Of a stretch of 64,000 bases of DNA, positions 53,401-64,000 are shown one piece after another. Every line of letters begins with the position of its first letter. Within the stretch, counting starts at the first letter, position 1. The stretch is from Mesostigma viride (Eukaryota; Streptophyta; Mesostigmatophyceae; Mesostigmatales; Mesostigmataceae). A program made the position numbers and the translations under genes. The stretch spans positions 125,001 to 189,000 of the forward strand of contig RPFO01002272.1 of NCBI GenBank assembly GCA_009746045.1, written 5' to 3'. Under the pieces are notes generated by a model. The model was not told the origin of the DNA and did not search any database. It was given only the letters and a program-made list of their open reading frames with translations.

Positions 53401-56400
53401 CAATTTACAGATTAACCGTACAAACACGTAACAGATCACCGTGCACAGTCTGTACAGAGTAACTTTCCACACATAACCGCCTGAGGGTCCCCACACTCTA
53501 CCAATGACTCGACCGCACACGTACAGCTTGACGGTCCCGTATTTCTCCTTGGCGGTCGCCACGTTTTGGCGCGCGGCCTCGCTGGCAGCCACAAGCTCCG
53601 CCACCTCCCACTGCTTGCGGCTGAGCTCCTCCTCCAGCTCTGCGATGTTGTTATGCGTGGCTGCCAACTGGGCCTCCAGACGCGCCAGCTCCTGCAGGTA
53701 GTCAGGGGGGCAGAGAGGAACACCCGAGAGCTCCTTCACCACACAACGTATCTTCTTACAACTCTAGGAACTTCAATAGCGGATATAACCTTTCACATCA
53801 CTAATGAGCACCTTCTTAACAGTATCATCCTTGGCATGACCTCATCACACACAACGAAAGTTGCTCTACCCGCCGCCCACCGCCCGCTGTCTCCCCGCAC
53901 TTCAGTGACAGATGTGCATAGACAGGCATTCATCACACACCACACACGACACAGTGAAGCACGGCTAAGAGGGGACAAAGCGTTGCACACCACGAGCGTG
54001 CTGCCAGCCTTGAGGTGTTTGTTTATGGTACGAGACCCAACATGAACCCCGCCATGGCGCAATGACAAGACCGAGTGGGCATGGTCACTTGGCCAGTGGT
54101 GGCACTGCCCCCACCTTTCCCCCCACCCAAAGGCGCGTTTCGCATGTCGGCCCTACCCAGACAAGAATAAATCTTATCTTGTAACTGCTGTACAGTCTTA
54201 TCTTGTAACTACTGTAAGGTCTTATCTTGTAACTGCTGCACAGTAATCTAACTAATTAACAAAAGATCCATTCATGTGTGGTCTGATGGTGATGGAGTAA
54301 ATCTGGCGTGAACATAGCAGCGCCACATCTGACATGCACAGTGTACATGTCAATCAGACAGCTGTCCTGTCATAGATTCTCAGTTGACATGTCAACTGAG
54401 AAATAATTATGAGAGATGACATAGACAGATCAGTCAGCTGCCTATAAGGATCCACTTGGCATAGGTATTAATCCCTGATTACTAAAACTGGCCATAACTT
54501 TCTCATTGATAGGCCAAATCCAACGGGATAAAAAACAGTGGCTCATGTACAAGAACCTCTATCTATCTAGCCAGGTCAGGTGGGTACAAATACAAGGACC
54601 AGGAGGGGTGCCCCACTCAGTGTTGGGTACACCGGGTCCTCCGGCACTTCCCGGGGACTGTGGACGACGGGAAAACATGCAGCGCCAGCCAAATTGCGGA
54701 ACTCCTTCCGCGCCAATGTGGGGGCGACGACTGAGCACCACAACATCAGGACTGAACACCACAATACAGCCCAATATGGCTTGCGCTCGGCCCGCCGGCC
54801 CGGCGCGTAGGTTCAGCAGGCTCCAGCCTGCTCCAGCCGGCTCTTCATGCTGCAGTGGCTGGGCTGGCAATTACATGACCGGACCCTGACCGGACATTAG
54901 TTTTGCGAAGTGCACCAGCTACCACAAGGCTCCACAAGATCTGGTCGCTCCTCCCGTTCATACTGGCCGACGACCGACATCTGTCTAGTAAAATTCGGAA
55001 GTCCTTCCGGCCAGCCACTTGACGACGACTGTAACTCGGAACTCCTTCCTATCCTCCAACTGGACGACGGAATCCATTTTGGGCGGACCAACAGGCACCT
55101 TCCCATCCAAAAGCGGGACGACGGGGACGACACCGGAACGAGCAAAATGGCTGATGGGGCACCCCTCCTCAAGGACCATGTCCTTGACACATGGCAGCCT
55201 GTCATACTGGCCGCCTTATACGTGGATTGAGAAGTCGACGTTGCGTCAACAGACGCGCAATCACTATCGGGTGGCGTTCAATGCCGACGTGGTCGCCGCT
55301 CCCCTCGGCAAGATTCCGGAGGTCATGACTAAGCACGGCTATAACGCGTTGCGGCGGCATCGCGCGCAGCAGGGATTCAAGTGGTCTCCTTGGAGATTCG
55401 TCGGAGATTGCTGAGGTGAATTAGTGTGTTTTGACAACTATCAAGGTGTTGTCCGTGTGAGGCAACAACGAGAAGAACTGGCTTACTGCTCCGCTTGCGA
55501 ACAGGGATCGGGACGTAAGTTAGTCTCCATGCTTTGCTGCAGACTAAGTCTCAAAGGTAATGTGAATACAACGCATGAATAAGCCTTGCAAACCTACGTT
55601 GGTATGTGAATATAAATACCACGTGGGCTATGCAGACAGGACGGTTAGTCGAGTCTCATATGTTTCCCTAGATTGGTACGATGGTACTTTGGGTACTGGG
55701 GTACGTGACAGATGTCAGTACCCAGTATACGTAGGTTCCTGTCATTGGACGGTAGTAGAGTATCCTAGATAGGGAACATACATCAGTGTGGAATGATCTG
55801 TGAATACACGACGATGTGACTATAGACTGCTACCTGTCACCGTGCGGCCTCGGGCCAACGGTCTGCACCCAACGGTCACTGGCGGCGCAGCCAGTGGAAG
55901 ACATGTGTTGATAAAGGGTAAACCTATTTTCTAATAAGCAAGCAATTCATTGCCATCTGCATTCGTGCTCTCAAGGATTCTACGACGTCGTGCATTCCTT
56001 GCATAACATCACTTGAATTTAACTCGCTTCCGCATCTTACTTTCTAGAATGTCGAACACCAACAACAAGATCGTGAAAAAGCTTAACTACGATAACAACG
56101 ATGATGGGGATCGTCAGCCCCGGGATAACAGGAGGCCAGCTGGTGATGCGGCGCCTTTGACAAAGCAAAAAAAGCAGAAAAAGCATAACAAACGCCAGGC
56201 GGAGGGTCCGGCTTCCGCAAGGAAGTCCGCTGAAGAACACCCCTCCCCTGAGCAACAAAAACAGCACGTGGAGGATCCGGCTCCTGAAAAGGAGCCCGGC
56301 ACAGAACCCTCCTCCCCTGCTGCGGCTACGACCATCGCCAACGATGAGCCGGGGACAAGAACCCCAGGCGGCGCGGGCGCATTGCCGGCCCCTGTGTCCT

Positions 56401-59400
56401 CGGCGGAGGTCACGTTAATATTCCAAGTCGGAGGGAAGAATGTAATAGACCCATCCGGAGCCACAGACGGAACCTGTCTGGGCCCAGCGAGCTCCCGCAG
56501 AGTGATCGTTGGGGCATCGCTACTTTCTGGCCTCAGAGTCGCCGACCTATCACCCAGCTGTAGCTTCCGATATCACGCAGCTCCGGGTTCCCCATGAAAC
56601 CCCTCCACCCCCACCCCCACCCCCCGCCCCCTGCCCACCTCAGGATTCCTCATGTCAACCCATGCCCCCGCCCCTCCTATCTTAGGGTCCCTCATCCACC
56701 TTTTAAGCTCCCACTCTCGCCCACCTCTAACCATTACCTATCACCCACCTCTAACCATTAGCTACCACCCACGTCTAACCATCAACTTTCACCCGCCTAC
56801 CACCATCAACTGTCACCCACCTCCGGGTTCCACATATCGCGGTCCTGCTGCAGCTTCTTGCGGCGCGCCAGCTCGTGCTCGTGCCGCGTGGCGATCTCGT
56901 TGATCTCTGCTTGCAGCCGTGCCTTGGTGCCGTCCATCTCCCTGGACCATGCCAGGGACCACTTTGGTCCCTCGCTCAGGATGTTGATGGACACCTGCAC
57001 GCCACGCGTACGTGTTCGGGGAGGAGACATGACGGGGTGAACGACATACATGACAGCAGCGACCATAGGCTCAATGAGCCATTCTTTTTATTAATAACAG
57101 TAACAAATAATCACAATCTTAATACTGATAATAATCAACCGTCGAACCGTGGCTGTCATGACAGCACCACACCGAGGTAAACAAACATCCACCTGCCATC
57201 CACCAATCATGCACCGTGTCATGCATGGTGGATCTAGGACTTGGCAACCCAAGAAGGGTCGCCCTCACGAAGCCTAGTGAACTGGTCATGATCACTGTAA
57301 TGATCACCATCAGACGAGCGGCCGCCCTCGCGAAGCCTAGTTGTTAGAACAACAACCCATCCACTCGGCCAACCCGAAACAAAGCGCCAGGAACGGTTAC
57401 CAAGCATCTCTGCCAGCAACCAAAGCACCAACGGGAGCACTATATAGATGCCGGCGCCACCATAGTGTCCTCGACGCAATCATGCCGGCACCATGGAAGC
57501 GGGACATGCACGTGTAAATCGGCAAGAAGAAAAAAAAACTCCCGTAGTGATTAATGAAATGCCTACTGCTACATACCCTCCTATAGTGATTAATGAAATG
57601 CCTACTACTATATACCCTCCTATAATGATTGATGAAATGCCTACTGCTATATACCCTCCTGTAGTGATTAATGAAATGCCTACTACTATATACCTATCGT
57701 ATATATATCGTATATATATCGTAGCAGTGCACCACACATCCCTATCTATCAAGGAGACAACCAGCACCGCCTATCTATACCAGCGCCGCGAAAGACACCC
57801 CTACATACAGCGGCACTGTGCCGGGGACATCTGCCAGCACCGCAAAAGGCACCCCTACATACGCCAGCCTCCAGACAAGATGGCCCCCTCACCTGAAACT
57901 CGTCCCCCATCTCTGTGGCCGCCCTTATGCTCTTCTCCGCCTGCTTGACAATCTCGGCGCGCCCCTCCTCGATCTCTCTCGCCTGGCGCATGTCCATCTC
58001 TTCCAGCTCGTCCTTGAGCCTCCGCACCTCCCCACACAGCACACGCACACACTCCTGCACGGGCACGGGGACCATGCGACCGCCATCCTTACCCCCACTA
58101 GAACCTGCCCCTGCCCCGCCTCGCGATGTGCCCGCACGGTCTGCGCTGCTGGCCTCTCGCGTGTCTGCTGTCCCACGCACCGTGGACGACGCGGTGTGCA
58201 ACCGCTCCCGCGACAGGTGCGCCATCAGCGGCGGCGTGCGATCCTCTCCGTCCATCGACCTGTACCGGGTGCCACGTGCCGCGCGCGAGGGTGGGGTATG
58301 CTTGCGATCGGTCATGCCGCCTTTACTGGCGTGACCGTCAGGGCTCGGGCTATCCGATGGGCTACTATCGGCCGTGGAGCCCCCTGCCTTTGTGCCTCCC
58401 CTTCCCCCCTTGCGCCCCCTGTGGCTTGCGTGAGCATCCGCACCGTCCGCTTGGGCACCCGCCGGGCTGTCTTCGCTGGAATCGAATCTCCCGAAGCCTG
58501 GCGTGGTTGCGCCGCTGCCACGCTGAGACGGCGACTCTGCCAAGCCGACCGATACCCGAGAGGGGGGCGATGGCGACGCCGACTCCCCGTCCCCGCTGCT
58601 CCATGGGAAGGCCTCCCCATCCCGTAGAATGTCCCCGAGCGGCAGCGGGGGGATGTCGAGGGACTCGGCACTGGACATGGTTGCCAGGCGGGACACCACG
58701 CTGTCGTACGACCGTCGGCGCAACTCGCGGGCCCCCGCAGGCCGCGGGTCGCCCCGAGCCACGCCCTCAAGCTCCGCGGGGCCATCCAGCCCGCGGCGGC
58801 TCGCCAGGGTCGCACCCGCCACGTCCGATGGGTCCATGGGTGCTGGCGCCTGCGGTACCGACGCAGCACGAGCATCCAACGCGGCGCGCTTCTGCCTGAT
58901 CAGCTCCTCCAGCTCGGGCGCCTGCCAGATGGGGGCGGCTCGCTCCTGCGAGAGCACGCCGGCACGCCGTGCCGCGTGCAAGCTGTCACTGGGATCCCTA
59001 GCGTCCGAGGCCGCGTGGTGCTGCGTGCTGGGCGTCCTTCGTCGCAGGGCCGGCGCGTTATAGGCCTGGCTGATGGACCGCGAGAAGCCCCGCGTGGCCG
59101 TCTCGCCGACATCGCCCTGGGAGGAGGAACCCCGCGAGGACAAGGCGTCGCGCGGGCCGTAACCTCCAAGTGAGGACGAGCTCGACGCGGTGACCAGGAG
59201 CTGTTCTTGGGATTTTTGGCTCACGAGCGCGCGCTCTCGCGCGGCTAGCGCCTGCTCCTCCTCCCTGCAGGGGGGTGCACCAAGGGGCCGGATGAGGAGC
59301 AAGGAGGGGATGAATGGGTCCATGGAGGTTGGTAGGTATCCAGACATGTATATTCGTGAATAGATGCTTTGGTGTCAGGGGATGGATGTTTGGGTTCAAA

Positions 59401-60866
59401 GCTGATTACACTGTGTGGTACTTGAAGTTGGTGAACTGAAATGGATCAGTTGAGCTTAGTCGATTGAGAGTGGGTGATTGAGAAAGATCAAAAGAGACTA
59501 AATTACCAGTTGGTTGATTGAGATTGGTTAATGGAATGAGAGGTGCCAAGGGTAAAACTGTTGGGAGGGCATATCAGGAGTAGAGGAAAAGTGAGCGGGG
59601 AAGGGAAGGAGGGGATTCTAGGCGGGGTGACAGAGAAGAGGGAGGGGAGGGAAGTGGGATTGATGAGCAGAAGTGAATAAGAGAGTGAGGGAGACATGGG
59701 TGCGGGGATGCGCGATGGGATAGGGAGGGAGGAAGGAAGGCCGAAAAACTCATTCCCGGATGACCCTGCAGGGCTGAGAATGCAAGGTCTGGCTAAGGTG
59801 CCGAGTTGAAAGGCACGCGATGTCGATTAGGTGGCCACACTCGCCATCTTCCCAACAAGGTTCATCCATGCCCTATCGTTCCCGTGGCACAAATCACCAC
59901 ATACAAGTCCCTGCACGTAGTTTTCAACAGTACATTCCAGTGCTGCCTACCGCCTCCATTTCCTCCCATGCCCCCTCCACCTGGTACTTCCCCACCGGAT
60001 CCCGAAACCCATACACCCTGATATGCTAGGGGGCAAAGCCTGCACACGGGTTAGGCAGGCTAGGGATGATCTGAACGACTGAGCATGTGTGGTCCACCAT
60101 TTCGCTGCCAGAGAAGCGTTCGCACGGGGCTGGGTCACCATGACATGCGTGTCCATCAGCACCCTAGAAAGGGCATGTGCATCCGCTGGCACCCTGGGAA
60201 CTAGATGTCCAACCCCTAACCCTTATGGCATGCCAGCATGCGCGCAGGCCAGGCCACTCACTTGAGCTTGCGCTGCTTCTCAGTCACATGCCTCGCCCTC
60301 CGCTCCAGGCTCTCCACTGCTCGGCTGAGGTCCGTATCATCCACAGCGACCCCCGTGCGCATCATCTCCACAGGGAGCCTGGACGATATGCTGGTGTGGC
60401 GACAGATGCTCGTGCGCGGGGAGCGCGCGGGGAAGCCCGCGGGCATGATGCCACCAAACCGGTGGGCCAACGGGTTCCTGTCTCTGGAGTTCTTCTCGAG
60501 CAGCTCGAGGGCACGGGCCAGATCCTCGCTGCCCGTGCCGCCCGCGCGCCCCGACAAGCTGACACGATGGGACACGCTCGTGCGCGGCGAACGCATCGGG
60601 CTTCCTGGAATGGCGACGCTACCCAGCCTGTGGGCGAGGGGGTTTCTGTCCCTCGTGTACCCCGTTGGAGAGAGGCTAACTCCCGATGCCAGAAATCCTT
60701 CCATGTCGTCGCCTCCATGGTCTCGACTTGAGTGAGATGGCGGCGATAGCGCTTCAGCAGTAGGCGAAGCATTCTCATGAAGACCACTTTGTAGGGATAT
60801 CAAGTTTGCCACGGCAGCACCTGCATTGGCGACTACACTGCCTCTTCTCGGTCTCCTGGCATCCAT
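50419..60866 (-). CDS. Coiled-coil protein of unknown function, 1,079 residues
   Basis: Six exons join in phase on the minus strand: 60,866-60,262, 59,264-57,893, 56,994-56,821, 53,691-53,525, 52,290-52,240 and 51,289-50,419. The N-terminal 200 residues hold a duplicated motif, RDRNPLAHRLG at 72 and RDRNPLAHRFG at 128, each followed by RSPRTS. Helical coiled-coil segments follow: EEEQALAARERALVSQKSQE (from 203), VRRLKDELEEMDMRQAREIE (end of exon 2), LQAEINEIATRHEHELARRK (exon 3) and ELARLEAQLAATHNNIAELE (exon 4). A serine- and glycine-rich region separates the first two. The last exon has SDIARKVSGLSKKNRRMHLV, a further coiled coil and an acidic tail (WSDFSDSELESLLRTG). I recognise no family. 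The layout suggests a scaffold or cytoskeletal protein, but this is inference. The exon 4 donor could be six bases later. Confidence 0.8.
54172..54243. repeat. 24-bp tandem repeat, three units
   Basis: Three units beginning TCTTATCTTGTAACT, in the intron between exons 3 and 4 of the coiled-coil gene. Confidence 0.93.
54377..54402. repeat. Perfect 26-bp palindrome
   Basis: The half-site TTCTCAGTTGACA is followed immediately by its reverse complement. It sits in an AT-rich part of the intron, near other CAGCTG and GACATG repeats. It may be a dimer binding site or a cruciform-forming element. Confidence 0.9.
56049..56597 (+). CDS. Unassigned lysine- and proline-rich reading frame
   Basis: A 182-residue frame starts MSNTNNKIVKKLNYDNN and is rich in Lys, Glu, Pro and Ala in its first two thirds. 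The last third is SSAEVTLIFQVGGKNV and similar. It lies on the plus strand inside an intron of the minus-strand coiled-coil gene, so it could be the first gene of a decayed retroelement. I find no protease or reverse transcriptase downstream, and it may be a chance frame. Confidence 0.25.
   Translation: MSNTNNKIVKKLNYDNNDDGDRQPRDNRRPAGDAAPLTKQKKQKKHNKRQAEGPASARKSAEEHPSPEQQKQHVEDPAPEKEPGTEPSSPAAATTIANDEPGTRTPGGAGALPAPVSSAEVTLIFQVGGKNVIDPSGATDGTCLGPASSRRVIVGASLLSGLRVADLSPSCSFRYHAAPGSP
57543..57698. repeat. 39-bp tandem repeat, four units
   Basis: Four units carrying GTGATTAATGAAATGCCTAC and then a TATACCCTCC segment, in the intron between exons 2 and 3 of the coiled-coil gene. The right end runs into CTATCGTATATAT repeats. 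Near 57,738 is the inverted 3' end of the SINE-like repeat (TATCAAGGAGACAACCAGC). Confidence 0.92.

Positions 60867-64000
<3,134 letters not shown>

Noticed and set aside
54506-56600. LTR retrotransposon inside an intron of the coiled-coil gene
   Set aside because: The gag-like frame at 56,049 suggested it, but I find no paired LTRs, no primer-binding site and no polymerase.
57818-58899. Plus-strand frames of 250-270 residues
   Set aside because: They are antisense shadows of the GC-rich second exon of the coiled-coil gene, whose splice junctions and coiled-coil content are consistent.

Overview
The window looks like nuclear DNA of a green alga. The recognisable genes are plastid or mitochondrial housekeeping genes of plant type: an HDS/IspG enzyme with the plant insertion domain and a transit peptide, a plant-type complex III hinge subunit, and a plant/fungal atypical phosphatase. 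They are broken by many GT-AG introns that join in phase. The rest is dense, nested mobile DNA and simple-sequence arrays. The species cannot be fixed from this sequence.

Layout. 1-7,490 is repeat-rich and gene-poor: a 362-bp tandem duplication, a broken MULE/FAR1-type transposase start, a 21-bp minisatellite with a retroposon inserted in it, a 146-bp hairpin and a small two-CxxC reading frame. 7,493-9,770 holds long purine, GTGC and GGGT arrays and a 184-bp satellite. 10,208-24,760 is a transposon graveyard: LINE ORF1 and ORF2 tails, a large inverted repeat whose arms are 172-bp satellite arrays, a three-level nest (LINE, then ORF1-type retroposon, then hAT) with target duplications at the two inserted levels, and a 101-bp SINE-like insert.

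25,534-64,000 carries five multi-exon genes. A sialidase-fold protein (minus strand, 539 aa) lies divergent to HDS/IspG (plus strand, 17 exons, 738 aa), with about 1 kb between them. HDS is followed by a transposon-filled gap containing a 763-bp TIR element with an 8-bp target duplication. Next come the QCR6/UQCRH hinge protein (plus), a 1,079-residue coiled-coil protein of unknown function (minus, six exons) and the start of a PFA-DSP/Siw14-type phosphatase (plus), whose catalytic exon lies beyond the right edge.

The genes do not form a pathway. HDS makes HMBPP in the plastid MEP pathway, QCR6 stabilises cytochrome c1 in mitochondrial complex III, the phosphatase is a cytosolic signalling enzyme, and the sialidase-like protein is probably secreted. 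The main novelty is in the mobile DNA: an apparently ORF1-only retroposon family with a conserved 3' hairpin and TTAA-repeat tail, the satellite-armed inverted repeat, and a perfect 40-bp intronic hairpin.
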